A stretch of 64,000 nucleotides of DNA from Welwitschia mirabilis (GCA_051453625.1 JBOZIK010000001.1:172755096-172819095), one strand, 5' to 3'. Positions 23,802-36,021 are shown, numbered from the stretch's first letter. Program-made: numbers and translations. Notes: generated by a model from the sequence alone, not told the origin.

Positions 23802-23990
23802 TGAAAAATATAAAATCAAGAAAGCATAAGAAATATTTTTTTCAAAATAAAATTTTATTTCTTAAAAATAATTCATCATATTAATTATAGTAAAGAGCTT
23901 ACTTATAAAGGAAAGCACACCATTAGGGTTTTACTCGATTCTTTACATATCCATAGATGTAGGACTATGGTGTAAGTATAAACCTTAGCA
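23802..23990 (-). repeat. 3' LTR of element C
   Basis: On the minus strand it runs from TGCTAAGGTTTATAC to TTTTTCA and aligns with both LTRs of D, including CTTTCCTTTATAAGTAAGCT. Of the three copies, only this one keeps the start TGCTAAGG. Confidence 0.75.
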
Positions 23991-24454
23991 ATTTCATACT
24001 TAATGTGGAAATATGCTATCTTCCAAGGAAAAACCAAAGCACTCAAGGAAAAATCTTAGAAATATGGATTGTAATAAAGCCTCTTTAAAGGAGTTATCAT
24101 GTTAGAAAACTACTTCATTAAAGAAGTAGTTAATTTAATGCTACATATCTCATAGTAGATGGGGATTATTATATGCATTACATATCCCATAATGCTAAAT
24201 ATGTTCTAAGCATCTGATAATACTATGTCATAACTACACTACACATATCATAGTACTAGGATCAAGAGTGACTACAATCAAAGACTTAAAAGTCAAATAA
24301 AACCCACAACATGCAAAAAAGAATGAGTTAAAATTGATTCATTATAAATCTATTGTTGAATTAAAAGTGTTAAAACTTCTATTAACTAATTGTCTTTATT
24401 TGAGCATTATTTGTTGGTTCTGTGGTTGAATTATTAGTAGAGTAATAGCTTCAC
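23991..24454 (-). other. 3' untranslated segment of C
   Basis: Matches D 12861-13309 in inverted orientation. It includes tandem-like units resembling CATAGTACTAGG and CATAGTAGATGG, and a segment reading AAGTATGAAAT before the LTR where the purine tract is expected. Confidence 0.6.
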
Positions 24455-24640
24455 AGTATATTAGTTCTTTAATTTTATAAACCAACTCCCATATACCATT
24501 TTTTATAAATGCATAGTATTCTTATTTCATGGCTTAGATCCACTAATTGTGTAGAATAATGTCTTTTAAAGAGGTTTGTTTATCATTAAAGATGAAGTAA
24601 AGATCCTCATTATCATCATGAGATATGTATGAGCTATGCC
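24455..24640 (-). pseudogene. Truncated copia RT start (element C)
   Basis: The minus strand reads QTSLKDIILHN, then an EYYAF stretch and GIWELV, the opening of copia RT. As in D, the frame is then lost and no YVDD block follows before the LTR. The equal truncation point in C and D is the main evidence that they form one deleted family. Confidence 0.7.
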
Positions 24641-24849
24641 TATTCTAGTTTTACCCTTCTTATCATAATGAACATCTTTAAGAGTATATTGTAATCAAGT
24701 ACTTCAATGTCATCTCTAGGTAGTATTAAATTCTTTGATTAAAAAAACTATTAAATTGCTATTAAAACCATGATTAAGCATACTTAAAGCAATAAATTGC
24801 TTAATTCTTATAGGTAAATCATTAATAATGATAATATTTTCTTCCTTAA

Positions 24850-25720
24850 ATGTAGGACATTAAGAATATAATATGGTTACTAGGTTATAGAAAGAATGAA
24901 GTTTTAAAGGATTAAGATGAGAATCATAATTAGAATTCTTTAAAAAAAATGACATCAAAAAAAATAATGATCTTATTATGATCTTGAAGATGCACTCAAT
25001 AATCCTTCTAATTTGTTGGATTACCTAGAAAGATGCTAATGTGAGCATGTGCTTTAAATTTATCATGATGTTCATGTGAAATATGAATGTATCACTTGAA
25101 ATTAAAAACATAAAAATGATTTAACTTTTTCTTATCATATCCCTTTTCAGTATATGAATCAATGCAATTATTAAGATGCACAACTATATTTATTGTTTCC
25201 TCCTAAATATAAGTCTATTAACCACTAAAATACATTATGAAATAAGTTATGTCTATGATATTATGCTTAAATCATTTAGTAATGCAATCCTATTAAGGTA
25301 TCTTAGGATAGATCTTTAGTTGCTGAATTCTATTAGAGGCAAGAAAGTTCTTAAACTTGATAGATGTGTATTCACCATAATTACCTAAGCCAAAACTTTT
25401 CATTTAATACTTGACTTACTTTTTAACTTTAGTTTTATGTTTCTTGAAAATATTGAAATTCTAATACTTGGTTTTGATAAAATACATCCAAGTCATTTGA
25501 TAATATTCATCACTAAAGAGAGAAAATAATAGAAGCCATGAAGAGTAGAAATAGAAATAGATCCAGATAAATCACTATGAATAAGTAGAAGCCTTTAATT
25601 GGCATTCCACTTACTTAGTATAAACTCTTAGTAAGTTGCTTTTCCATAATAAATAATTTATACTAATAAATGCCCTATATAATTAATGAAAGAATCAGTA
25701 TCCATTCTTATTTATTGTAT
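24850..25720 (-). pseudogene. Decayed copia integrase of element C
   Basis: Around 25545-25600 the minus strand reads LIHSDLSGSISISTLHGF, then YYFLSLV, matching HSDLCGPMxxxSLGG...YFLxFxDD of copia integrase. Further downstream it reads NYGEYTS near 25370 (usual DNGGEYTS). Numerous stops. It matches D 11640-12330 in sequence and order. Confidence 0.75.
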
Positions 25721-26329
25721 TTATTACATGAGGATTAGTATGTCCTAGCCAAGATTACCATAGAAGTAAGAAAGAGATCTAATCCTAGAAAACTATGTAG
25801 GTAATTTCCTATGTTCTAATACAATCTAAATATAAATTCATTTTTAATTTATGTATTCTATCATAATTAATTATTGATTTTTATCATAAATATCCACTAA
25901 GTGATTCATCATGGAAATTGAATGATCTCCTTTTACTAGAGTGAAAGGTAATAAAAGATGCAACCTTGAAGAAGGAACATAGAGAACATGAGAAATAATC
26001 TATAAAGAGAGGGATGTCAACTTAAGAGTAATTAAATCATAGCTTCCACTAGAACTAGAATTCTATTTATCAAAAAATACTAGACTCGGTGCTTTAATAA
26101 AGTTATTAAAATAATCAAGCTAATAATTCATATAACAAGTAGCACTTGTATTAAGAATTGATATCTCGAGGTATGTAGTCACTCATATCGATAAAGTCAT
26201 AGTTGTCAAAAATTAAATTAGATTTAAAATTTTTAATGCTGTAAAGGGAGTTAGATTCTCTAATTACTATATTTTCCTTAGAGTATATTTGATATTTTAC
26301 TAATAAATCCTATAGAAGTCTACATCATG

Positions 26330-27135
26330 ATCTTATCTTTCACATTGTACGAATTGATATTTGTTTTTCATAGGATTGGAAGTATTTTGAACTTGCTTCT
26401 TATTGGGATGAATATAATTAGGATTTTTTTTTTTTATGGAGCCTTATCTTTTTCATGATGTAATTCCTTACATGAATGAGATTTACTGATATACTATTTA
26501 TTTTGTCATAGAAGACCATAATAATGAGAAACTTTGAACATTACATTAGATAATGAAGAGATTTAAATGTTAAATTATACTTTTATAGAAATAAGATCCT
26601 TATTAAGCATGTTAAGTTCATATTCTATTGTTTCCTACTTACATGAAGAGATATAATATAGCTCGGAAGAGATAAATCCTTCAAACAATAACGAATCAAA
26701 TTGATGTAATGAATGTAGATTTCATTCTTTGGATTTATATTAACAACCTTTACCTTAATATCTATCATGTGAGCTATAGTTGATGCATTTTGACTTTCTA
26801 ATAATGAAGATTATTCATGCTCATAATGAGGTTGATAAATTCTAAATCATTCTTTGCATAAAATGTATCTTGTAAAGTATAATAATTGGCATAACTCGAC
26901 TTACCTCTATTAACTAATATTTTATGTAGAGTGACCATTATTTTTTACATTATCTCTATGAGCTTACTATCAATGGCTCCTTGTGCATCTTCTTCATTTT
27001 GATTTTAAATAGGAACATGCACTTTATTAAAAAATCTCTATCAAATCTATAAATGCACATTATAAATCTGAAATATTCATTTCATTCCTTCTAACTTTAA
27101 TCATCATGTAAATTCATCCTAAGTTTGGTTATGAT
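26330..27135 (-). pseudogene. Decayed copia gag of element C
   Basis: The minus strand reads EDAQGAIDSKLIEIM and later KVKVVNINPKNEIYIHYI, LIRYCLKDLSLPSYI. The latter is typical of the gag region in which the number of chain-forming subunits and LP motif follow each other, and it matches D 10230-10620. A broken Cys/His stretch (SHYYG) lies near 26490-26530. Element A interrupts the region on its 5' side at 27136-27140. Confidence 0.6.
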
Positions 27136-27140
27136 TCCTA

Positions 27141-28960
27141 TATAGGATCCTAAACCTTGGGGGATGAATAGGACTTCTAAAAAATTTAAATAATTATTAC
27201 TACCAAAAGAAAATATGAATAAAAATATATAACAAAATAAAACCAAAAATTAGAAACGAAAAAAAATGCACAAGACAAGATTTATAGTTTTTTGGAACAC
27301 ATCCTACTCCATTATTAGAAGACAGTCAATGATCAGGACTCTTCTAGATCTCTGTTGCATCACTCTGCATTAGGTTTTCAAGGCTAACCTTTAATATTAT
27401 AAAGTGGACTTTTCTAAGTTAAGTTTCAACCTCTTCAAATAGACTTTTGTAGGCTAATTCTTAACCTTTATAAAATACAAATGGTGAGTAAGGGAATGAA
27501 GCCTCTATGTTCTAGACCACTCAATTAAAAGAACTAATAATGGAGCCTTATTACTTAAATTTAATATAAAGATAAGTATTCAGTGAGAGAAAAATGATAG
27601 TTTAAACATAAATCTATAGATCAAGAGTGCAATATTTCTTTTAAAAATGCATTTGAATGTTAAGATCTACGGTTTTTGAGTGTTGCCTCTTATTTATAGA
27701 TTTCCCCAAAATATAACTATTTGGATAGTTGAACATAAATATNNNNNNNNNNNNNNNNNNNNNNNNNNNNNNNNNNNNNNNNNNNNNNNNNNNNNNNNNN
27801 NNNNNNNNNNNNNNNNNNNNNNNNNNNNNNNNNNNNNNNNNNNNNNNNNNNNNNNNNNNNNNNNNNNNNNNNNNNNNNNNNNNNNNNNNNNNNNNNNNNN
27901 NNNNNNNNNNNNNNNNNNNNNNNNNNNNNNNNNNNNNNNNNNNNNNNNNNNNNNNNNNNNNNNNNNNNNNNNNNNNNNNNNNNNNNNNNNNNNNNNNNNN
28001 NNNNNNNNNNNNNNNNNNNNNNNNNNNNNNNNNNNNNNNNNNNNNNNNNNNNNNNNNNNNNNNNNNNNNNNNNNNNNNNNNNNNNNNNNNNNNNNNNNNN
28101 NNNNNNNNNNNNNNNNNNNNNNNNNNNNNNNNNNNNNNNNNNNNNNNNNNNNNNNNNNNNNNNNNNNNNNNNNNNNNNNNNNNNNNNNNNNNNNNNNNNN
28201 NNNNNNNNNNNNNNNNNNNNNNNNNNNNNNNNNNNNNNNNNNNNNNNNNNNNNNNNNNNNNNNNNNNNNNNNNNNNNNNNNNNNNNNNNNNNNNNNNNNN
28301 NNNNNNNNNNNNNNNNNNNNNNNNNNNNNNNNNNNNNNNNNNNNNNNNNNNNNNNNNNNNNNNNNNNNNNNNNNNNNNNNNNNNNNNNNNNNNNNNNNNN
28401 NNNNNNNNNNNNNNNNNNNNNNNNNNNNNNNNNNNNNNNNNNNNNNNNNNNNNNNNNNNNNNNNNNNNNNNNNNNNNNNNNNNNNNNNNNNNNNNNNNNN
28501 NNNNNNNNNNNNNNNNNNNNNNNNNNNNNNNNNNNNNNNNNNNNNNNNNNNNNNNNCATTCGGTTTAGGAATAATAGCTGTTAAGATAACAGGTCTAGCT
28601 AACCCTATCTAAAATTTGGTCGACCACTTTCCTTCAAGTCCATCAACTCTACATGAGTCCAGTCAATTCCATGGGATATAGTACATATGGAAAATATTAA
28701 AAAATGAATCTTCAAGTCTAGTCGACCCCTTAAAAATCTAGTTGACCCCATATGAAATAGCCCAAAATGAGTATTTCCAAGTTTGGTAAGCTCCTACATT
28801 AAGTCCTTGGACAGAAACTCAAGTTACTTTAATTAGACATGTCCAAATCTTGCTATCTTTTGGATATAGATCTAGCAGTTTCTTACACCTATAAAATTAC
28901 TTTTCATTCCATAAAGATCATATTAGTTTGACATCAATTGACAAAAATAAAATCTTAACA
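27141..28960 (-). repeat. 3' LTR of element A (contains gap)
   Basis: Aligns with 37919-37947 plus 48712-49799: GGATGAATAGGACTTCTAAA, AAGGCTAACC, TTTGAGTGTTGCCTCTTATT, and near the end TTAGTTTGACATCAATTG and TCTTAACA. It contains several GTCGACC-like motifs. The N run covers what is about 109 bp in the other copy. Confidence 0.85.
27743..28556. other. Assembly gap (814 N), larger than expected
   Basis: The flanks ACACAAATAT-like and CATTCGGTTT-like align with 49279-49288 and 49398-49407 of the sister LTR, only about 109 bp apart. Confidence 0.95.
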
Positions 28961-28975
28961 ATCTCTTCCTTTGAC
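28961..28975 (-). promoter_or_regulatory. Polypurine tract of element A
   Basis: The minus strand reads GTCAAAGGAAGAGAT directly before the 3' LTR. Confidence 0.7.
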
Positions 28976-29645
28976 ATTGATGGCAAACAAATAAGTGATT
29001 TCAAGATCAAATAAATATTTCATCTTATAAGCTCTTTCTAATAAGGCATATTAACATAATAAAAACTCCCCCTTTCATAAAGTCATATAAATAATATTAA
29101 GCAAAGGGTGTAAAATATATTTCTAAAACAAACCATTTTTAGTTCTTGCATATTTTTGAAAACATCCTATTTTCTCTCCCTTTAACATCAATGGTAAAGA
29201 ATAAAGAAAGAGAGACAAAGAACTACAAGCCTTAGATATGTGATGAGAACTATCATATTTTCTTCCCCTAAATTTATGTCATATATAAAAATAATAATCA
29301 TAATAGACTTTAAAACAAGTATGTAAATGAGATGATAAATTTCAATTTATAATTTTCGAAAGAAAACCAACTAATGCTATGTTCATGACTATAAGATTTA
29401 TGGATAGATATTTACAAAAGTTACCATCGAGAAAAAAATTTAATAATAAATTATTATAATTCTAAGAAGCATATCATATTAGAACAATTGAAGGTTTAAA
29501 AGAAATTGTAATAATCAATAATTAATTAAAATAATAACTTACTATTAAAGTTGAAATTTTCTTACATCAAAAAAATTCTAAATTCTTAGTTTTTATCCAT
29601 ATGATCTTTTTAAACTTTTAGGTAGAGAATTATTTGGAAATAAGT
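28976..29645 (-). other. Interior of A between gag and 3' LTR, no pol
   Basis: About 670 bp of AT-rich DNA. Just after the zinc knuckle the minus strand may retain a trace of the region that precedes protease in B, but no protease, integrase or RT motif is present. Confidence 0.5.
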
Positions 29646-30336
29646 TTAAATGATAAAAAAATCAATGTTTTCAAAATATATACTTTTTCTATAAGAACAA
29701 TTAGATTTTGAATGACGAAATTTGCAACAATAATAACAAGTGATATTTTTGGTAAAAGATGTTATACCTATAATACTTACCTCACTAGATGAAGTTTCTA
29801 TACCATTTCCTTCAAATCCAATACCATTTTTGTCATGTGTAAGTTGTTCCAATCCAAGCATCTTTTCAAGTTTCTTTGATCCTTTTAAAAATCTAATTAA
29901 GAGTTATGAAGATTGACTTAACTTCTCCATGATACTTATGTTTTCTTCTTGAATATGTTTGTTTCTTTAATTTATGGCTTTATTATTCCTTTTCAATTCC
30001 TTAATGACACATTTTAGTTCATTGACTTTCACAACAAGCCTTTCACATTCATGATATAGTTCAAAACATGTGTCTTCAACATCCTCCACTTTTTCATATT
30101 TACTCATGTCCAAATCATCATGCTAAAAGAGTTTTAATGATTAAGTAATAGGATTTACAAGTGTCATAAATGATAATATCCCATGTTCTTTAGGTTCTTC
30201 ATGTAAGCTTTCTTCCTTTTGAAGATTACCTTGTAGGTCATCTAGAGGCATCTTATTGAGATCTTTACTTTTTTTAATTGTAGTTACCTTTAGTTTAAAT
30301 CTCTTAGAAAGAAATCTTAAGATCTTCCTTACTATC
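29646..30336 (-). pseudogene. Copia gag, C-terminal part (element A)
   Basis: Minus strand. It starts at the B insertion with KILRFLSKRFKLKVTTI and KDLNKMPLDDLQGNL, the end of the copia gag core. It continues through an acidic, coiled-coil-like segment (YEKVEDVEDTCFELYHECE, VVKVNELKCVIKELKR), then KKLEKMLG and NGIGFEGNG, and ends with the zinc knuckle CYYCCKFRHSKSNC (C-x2-C-x4-H-x4-C) near 29700-29745. The knuckle binds element RNA during packaging. Two or more stops interrupt the frame. Its N-terminal half lies on the other side of B at 37345-37840. Confidence 0.85.
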
Positions 30337-30341
30337 TTGAC
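30337..30341. repeat. Target-site duplication of B, left
   Basis: TTGAC here and TTGGC at 37340-37344 differ by one transition and flank element B exactly. Confidence 0.8.
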
Positions 30342-31661
30342 TGATAGAATCAAGAACCCTAGAGGAGGGATGAATAGGTTCTTTTAAAAATTAAGCACAA
30401 AACTAGAAATAAATCTATCTAGAAACACAACTTGCATATGAAAAGAACCAAATCAAGAATGTGCATAAAATAATGGGAATCAAAAATAAAAATGAATAAA
30501 CTACCAATTTTAATACACACTAGATTTATAGTGGTTCAGTAACTCCCCTATTTCACTCTTGATGATTAGCTTCTTTCAAGCTCGATCTCAAATCTTTGTT
30601 ACTTCATAGGTTTTCTAGGTTTACCTGTAACCCTTACAAGTAAACTTTTATAGGCTAAGTCTCAACCTTTACAATCAAACTTTTAGAGGACAAGTCTCAA
30701 CCTATTATAAGAAAATAGTGATGTGATGATGCCTTAATCACAAAAATATCACATGTTTCATTGGAGTATAATGAATGGAGCTCTTCTCTAGTAGATCACA
30801 AAAATGAAGCTCTCTATATCTTATTTTGAATGAAGCTCTTATGACAATAGTAGATCTCCTCAAATCAGATGTTAAGTAGCAAATATAGACTAATGAGAAA
30901 TCACTACTTGATCCTTTAGGTTAAAAAGAATTTCTCCAAATGTAATGGGTTCCACGTAAATCCAAAAATCCAAAATATTTTTTTTATCTTCTATGCCTTA
31001 GGTATTTATAATGGAGGACTAATAGGATTTATTACAAATGAATTGCACCTCCAACGGCTATAAACAACTAGAAAATGGCTAAAAACAGATACATAATGTT
31101 TAGAAATTTTTCTCTTCATGCCATCTAGTTGATCCCATAAAAATCCAGTCAACCCCATGTGGTGTCATGAGTTACATAGGTTGCCTAAGGAAAAAATTTG
31201 GTTGCCCTAGGTTTTTATGTCTCCATATCCAGTCGACCTCATTTGGGTTCGATTAACCCCTTGCCTCTTGGTCTGGGACTAGTGTTTTTTAGTTTTTTAA
31301 GTCTAGTCAACTCCATTTAGATCTATTTAATCCCTTGCCTCTTGGTCTAGGACTATTATCTATTAAATACTCAAATCTGGCTAACCTTATAATAATCCAA
31401 TTGACCCCTTTCCATTTAATTTAGGGATACTAACTTCCAGTTGATAGGTTCTTTTTCATTTGATAGTATCCAGGTGTGGTTGACTCCTTTATGATTTAGT
31501 TGACCCCACTAGAGGATAACTCATCTAAGTAGGTTTCTGGTGCATATTTTAATCTAAATCTTTTAACCTATAAAAACTCAATCTTGTCTACACAAAAGAT
31601 ACAAGATTTTCACTACATAAGAGATATTAGTTTGACATTAATTGGCAAATATAATCTAATA
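30342..31661 (-). repeat. 3' LTR of element B
   Basis: Aligns with 36022-37339: AGAACCCTAGAGGAGGGATG, CACAAAACTAGAAATAAAT, AATGGAGCTCTTCTC-like, AGATCTCCTCAAATCAGATG, TGCCTTAGGTATTTATAATGG, TTGCCTCTTGGTCT. The TA at the end (CTAATA) replaces the CA kept in the other copy. Confidence 0.9.
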
Positions 31662-31676
31662 ATCTCCCTCTTTAAC
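31662..31676 (-). promoter_or_regulatory. Polypurine tract of element B
   Basis: The minus strand reads GTTAAAGAGGGAGAT directly before the 3' LTR, nearly the same as the tract of A. Confidence 0.75.
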
Positions 31677-32339
31677 ATTAATGGCAAATAAATAAGTGAT
31701 TTTAAAATTTAATAAATTTAAGATCTTTCACAGAACAATTTTAAAACATAAAAACTAATAACAACTCCCCCTTATTCAAAGCCATATGAACAATATTAAG
31801 CAAAAAGAGATGTATTAAAAAAATTTCATGTTTGAAAGCACATTTTATTTTCTTCCCTTTTAACATCAATGGCAAAGAAAATATAATCTAAAATATTTGT
31901 CTAGAAATATGAAATTTTTGATCCCCTTAACATTATTCCATATGAGAAATAAAAGAATTATGGTAAAGGTGAAAAGTAAATATGTAAATAAAATAATACT
32001 TTCCAATTCATATAAGCAATATTTAAGATGATAACACAAAAATATCATAAATAAATTTATACAAATATTATCAATAGGTCAAAATAGAGATGAAAAAGTT
32101 AAATTATAATATTTTATTATATTACTGTAATAGCTACAAAACTTTTAAGAGTTCAGGTGACTGAGTAAACAACTAGTTAACTGACCCATTATGATCAGCC
32201 GAATTACTAGTTTAGTCGACCATCCTATTATTAATCATAAGATAGAGAGAGAACTTCTAGTTCATGTTTGAGACGAATAAATATATCAAAATTTAAGGGT
32301 TTAATATAAATACCTACTAATTATTGGTCTGTAGAAATA
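31677..32339 (-). other. 3' untranslated region of B
   Basis: AT-rich DNA between RNase H and purine tract. Near 32195-32225 lies one TTTAGTCGACCATCC motif like those in the LTR. No coding was recognised. Confidence 0.55.
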
Positions 32340-32755
32340 AAATTAATAGAAATATGTACTTTTTCCACTTGATCTCAAAGGAAATGATGTCTAAGTTTGA
32401 TATGCTTTATTCTTGAGTGCTGAACTAAATTTTTAAAAATATTAATAGCACTTGTATTATTACAAAAAAATAGGAATTTAGTCAAAAATAATACCAAAAT
32501 CTTTTAACATTTCTTTCATCCACAAAAGATAAGTATAACAACTTCCTACAGCATATTCAGCTTCTGTAGTAGAAAGAGAAATAGAGTTTTATTTCTTACT
32601 TGCTCATCCTACTAGACATGATCCTAAAAAAAGGAAATTTTCACATGTGCTTTTTCTGTCATCTTTGCATTCATCCCAATCTGCAACATTAAAACCTACA
32701 AGATCGAAAGATATTTTATTGGGATACCATAAACTATAATCACATGTGCCTTTTA
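32340..32755 (-). pseudogene. Copia RNase H of element B
   Basis: The minus strand reads FDLVGFNVADWDECKDDRKS, FLFLGSCLVG, then SISLSTTEAEYAVGSC and LLWMKEMLKDFGI, the copia RNase H signature (DADWAG...DRKSTSG...ALSTAEAEY) with the acidic residues DW and EAEY kept. The final part (usual HIDIRHHFIRD) is badly decayed. RNase H removes the RNA strand during reverse transcription. Confidence 0.9.
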
Positions 32756-32759
32756 CATA

Positions 32760-33690
32760 CCTGATTATCCTTTTTACTACTTGAAAATGTGATTCTTTTG
32801 GATTGGATTAATATCTGGTACATACTTCAACATTGAACATGATATCTAGTCTACTTGGGGTTAGATATAACAAACTACCAATCATGCTTCTATAAAGTTT
32901 TTAATCTACTAATTTACCATTTTCATCCAAGCTAACTTTACATGATGTTTGATTAAATCTATTGCATATTTGGATTGAGATATAAATATTCCTTATTTAT
33001 ATTTCTTCATCTAAAGGCCAAGAAATAGTTTAACTTCACCAAGCATACTCATTTCAAATTGATTTGTCATAATGTTTACAAATTCTTTTGACAATTTTTC
33101 ATTTGAGGCATCAAAAATAATATCATCTACATAAAGCTGTATAATAATGAATTCATCTTTTAATTTTTAAGTTTTATCTACCATTCCTCAAACATATTCA
33201 TTTTCATTTAAAAAGGTAGCTAATTTTTAATATCATGCTCTTGGAGCTTGTTTTAGTCCATATAAAGCTTTCTTAAGTCTATACACATGATTGGATTTGT
33301 AAGGATCAATGGTTATTTAACATAAACTTATTCACTTAATGATCCATTTAGAAAGGCACTTTTTACATCCATTTAATATACTTTAAAGTTCTTAAAGGCC
33401 AAAAATGATAAAAACATTCTAATGCTATTTAATGTTGCAATAGAGCAAAAGTATCTCTTACATCAATGCCTTCTATTTAATTGTGATGTTGAGCTACTAG
33501 CCTTGCTTTATTTTTAATAACATTATTTTCTTCATCACACTTCTTCTTAAAGATCTATTTGATCCCAGTAATATTCGTATCTATTGGTTTCTCTACTAGT
33601 TTATATAATTAAATCTTTTGAACTATTGTAGCCCATCTTGCATTGTCAACATTCATTCTTCATGAGTTTCTGCTTTTTCAAAATTCTTAG
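32760..33690 (-). pseudogene. Copia reverse transcriptase of element B
   Basis: The minus strand shows NFEKAETHEE and TMQDGLQ at the RT opening, NKARLVAQHHN then IEGIDV, the active-site block LYVDDIIFDAS near 33110-33140, EMSMLGEVKLFLGL, and YRSMIGSLLYLT with RLDIMFNV near 32840-32900. All core landmarks are in order, with stops and frameshifts between them. Confidence 0.9.
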
Positions 33691-33699
33691 GTTCTATCT

Positions 33700-34200
33700 T
33701 TGAAACATAACAAACATGGGCAAATAAATTTTTCATAGAACCTCTAGTCTTTACTTTTAAGTTAACTTCAGTAATGATAGATTCTATTAGATGATCTTTA
33801 AGGAGCTTAGGCTTTTTCAAAGTGCCTTCTTTTACTTGAATTTAATTAGATTCGATAACACCTTTATTTGATTTGGAAGTGCTTATGGTTATGATTTATA
33901 TTTCATTTGTGCTACTTACTTTTGGATTAATTTCATCAATTTACACATTTATTGACTCCTCTACTATTAGGCTTCTTTTTTTGAAAACACGACAGGCTCT
34001 ACTTCTTGTTGAATATCTTAAGAAGCTAGCTTCATCAGCCTTTGATTCAAACTTACTCAAGTGTTCTCTATCTTTTAGGACATAGCATTTACTTCTCATG
34101 ACTTTAAAGTATGATACATTTGGTTGTCTTCAATTCCATAGCTTATAAGGAGTTTTATTAGTACTGGGTTTGAGATAAAATTTATTAATAATATAAGATG
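33700..34200 (-). pseudogene. Copia integrase-RT linker of element B
   Basis: The minus strand reads NKTPYKLWN, then SKCYVLKDREHLSKFESKAD, YSTRSRACRVFKKRSLIVEE and INPKVSSTNE, the conserved region after the copia integrase core (KTPYELWxGRKP...FGCxCYVLxDR...KFDxKSDExIFLGYS). This part is unusually open: the antisense strand shows a 70-codon shadow frame at 33873-34085. Confidence 0.85.
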
Positions 34201-34219
34201 CTGTGCTAAGTGCTTCAGC

Positions 34220-34830
34220 CTAAAATGATTTAGGTACTTCTTTATCATTAACATTGTTTAGGCCATTTCTTGAAGAACTTTATTCTTTCTCCCAACTATA
34301 CCATTTTGTTATGGTGTTTTTTAAGCTGAAAACTGATGATCAATACCATTTTTAATGTAATATTTCTCAAAGAAATGATTTTCAAACTCACCACTATGAT
34401 CACTTCTTATTTTATTTATGGTATAACCCTTTTCATTTTAAATCTTTTTGCAAATTTTAATATAATGCTTATAAGCTTAAAATTTATTTGACAAGAAGGC
34501 TATCCAAGTATATCTAAAGTAATCATTAACCATGGTCAGAAAATAACATTTTCCACCCAGACTTTGAGTTTGAGTGGGTTTAACTAAATTTATATGAATT
34601 AGTTCTAATGGCATAAATCTGTAATCTTGAGTTTTACTTTTATGAGAGGTCCTAATTTGTCTTCCCTTTTGACATTCATCACATAACCCTTATTTTTCTA
34701 CATTTATCTTAGAAATTTCTCTAATGATATTCTTACGAATAATCAATTTTAATTTATCATAATTACATGACCTAAACATTTATGTCACAATTCATCTTGA
34801 GAAATGTTTGAAAGATAACATGGAGAAAAT
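34220..34830 (-). pseudogene. Copia integrase core of element B
   Basis: The minus strand reads LCDECQKGRQIRTSHKS (the second Cys pair of the HHCC zinc site), then LELIHINLVKPTQTQSLGGK, FLTMVNDYFRYTWI, IRSDHSGEFEN, and NGIVGRKNKVLQEMA (usual NGVVERKNRTLQEMAR). In the second half of the DDE triad, Asp is visible in NDY and SD, and Glu appears changed to Gly in the last motif, which would inactivate the enzyme. Confidence 0.9.
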
Positions 34831-34839
34831 GATTGATGT

Positions 34840-35180
34840 ATGCTATAAAAATTATCTTTTCTACTAGCTCTAAGAATCACATCATTTAAATTTCCATGTA
34901 TAATTTTACATTTTGATTTATCAAAAACTACTTTATGACCTTTATTACAAATTTGAATAATGCTAAGTAAATTATGCTTTAAACCACTTATATATAAAAA
35001 TTAAATAATTCTAGGAAGGTTACCTCCATCAACGCTTTCAATTCCTTCTATCTTGGCTCTTTCGTTATCTACAAAAGTCACTTTTCCTCCATCAAAATAT
35101 CCTAGATATTTAAATCTAGATTTGTCTCCTATCATGTGCCTTTAACATTCACTATCAAGATGTCAGCTTATACTATTTAA
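34840..35180 (-). pseudogene. Copia protease of element B
   Basis: The minus strand reads LDSEC, a stop, and RHMIGDKSRFKYL, matching LDSGCSRHMTGDxSxF, the aspartic protease site, with Gly changed to Glu. It continues GGKVTFVDNERAKIEGI and GLKHNLLSIIQICNKG. Protease would cut the Gag-Pol polyprotein. Confidence 0.85.
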
Positions 35181-35189
35181 GACTTTGAA

Positions 35190-35960
35190 AGTTGTCTAAA
35201 CTAACAAACTTTTAAGATCATTAGCTTTCACCCACATAGTCTTTTTATAATTATCTGGTACACTTCTTTTAGGAATAATATTAAATGAAAAGGAACTAAA
35301 TGAATTTAAAAATAACATTAATTTTTGAGCATTACATATAAGTTTTGAATGACATAATTTTTCACAGAAATGAGAAGTAATTTTTAAAGAGAAATTACCA
35401 TTGCTTGTTACATGATTTTACTATGATTGATACTTTTATGAAATGAACCTAATACTTAATTTACTGTCAACTAGTTTTTGAACTCTAAGCATTTGTTCCA
35501 ATTTGGTAGATTCACTGAAAATTTATTAATAAAATAATATAATTCTTTTACCTGTAGAGTGAGATCAATGTTTTTCATTTTGAGACTTGATTCCAACTCC
35601 TCCTTTTCCTTGGTTAGGAATTTTACAACCTTGTTTAGGTTATTTATCCTTATAACCAGCTTTTTACATTCTTGATACAAAGCTTGATAAGTGTCTTTCA
35701 AATATTTATATTCCTCATTTCTCATATCATCATCATCAACTAATGAGTTTGGAACATTTTATAATGAAGTCACAAAAGCCATAAAATAAATTGTCCTTTC
35801 TTTATTGTGTTCTAGAGCATTTCTTTCATTTCTTTTGCTTGAATCCTATGATCTTTTACTAGCTGTTCTTTGTTTATGAATATAATCATATACTATCCAA
35901 TGAATCCAAATAATAGAAAAAATATTTAGGGAGGGAAAACTTAAAAATTTATCATCAAGA
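35190..35960 (-). pseudogene. Gag remnant of element B (C-terminal part only)
   Basis: The frame from 35725 begins MRNEEYKYLKDTYQALYQE and forms a Leu/Lys/Glu-rich coiled coil (LTKEKEELESSLK). Near 35340-35385 stands SHFCEKLCHSKLIC, a zinc knuckle with the first Cys changed to Ser, followed by KKTMWVKA near 35230. Upstream to the LTR only about 300 bp remain, reading MAILLDDKFLSF and FMAFVTSL, with no trace of the N-terminal core (FDGxxYxxWKxRM) that A has at 37770-37830. Confidence 0.8.
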
Positions 35961-36021
35961 AGAATAGCCATTGACAGGTTCTAAGTCTAGATCAGCTAAG
36001 ATCTAAGAAAATGACTTAACC

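Noticed and set aside
27680-28612. Open frames of about 280-310 codons on both strands
   Set aside because: They consist almost wholly of unresolved bases. The same applies to frames over 16876-17484, 43423-44004 and 46347-47148.
33873-34085. 70-codon plus-strand frame
   Set aside because: Shadow of the copia integrase-RT linker of B on the minus strand.
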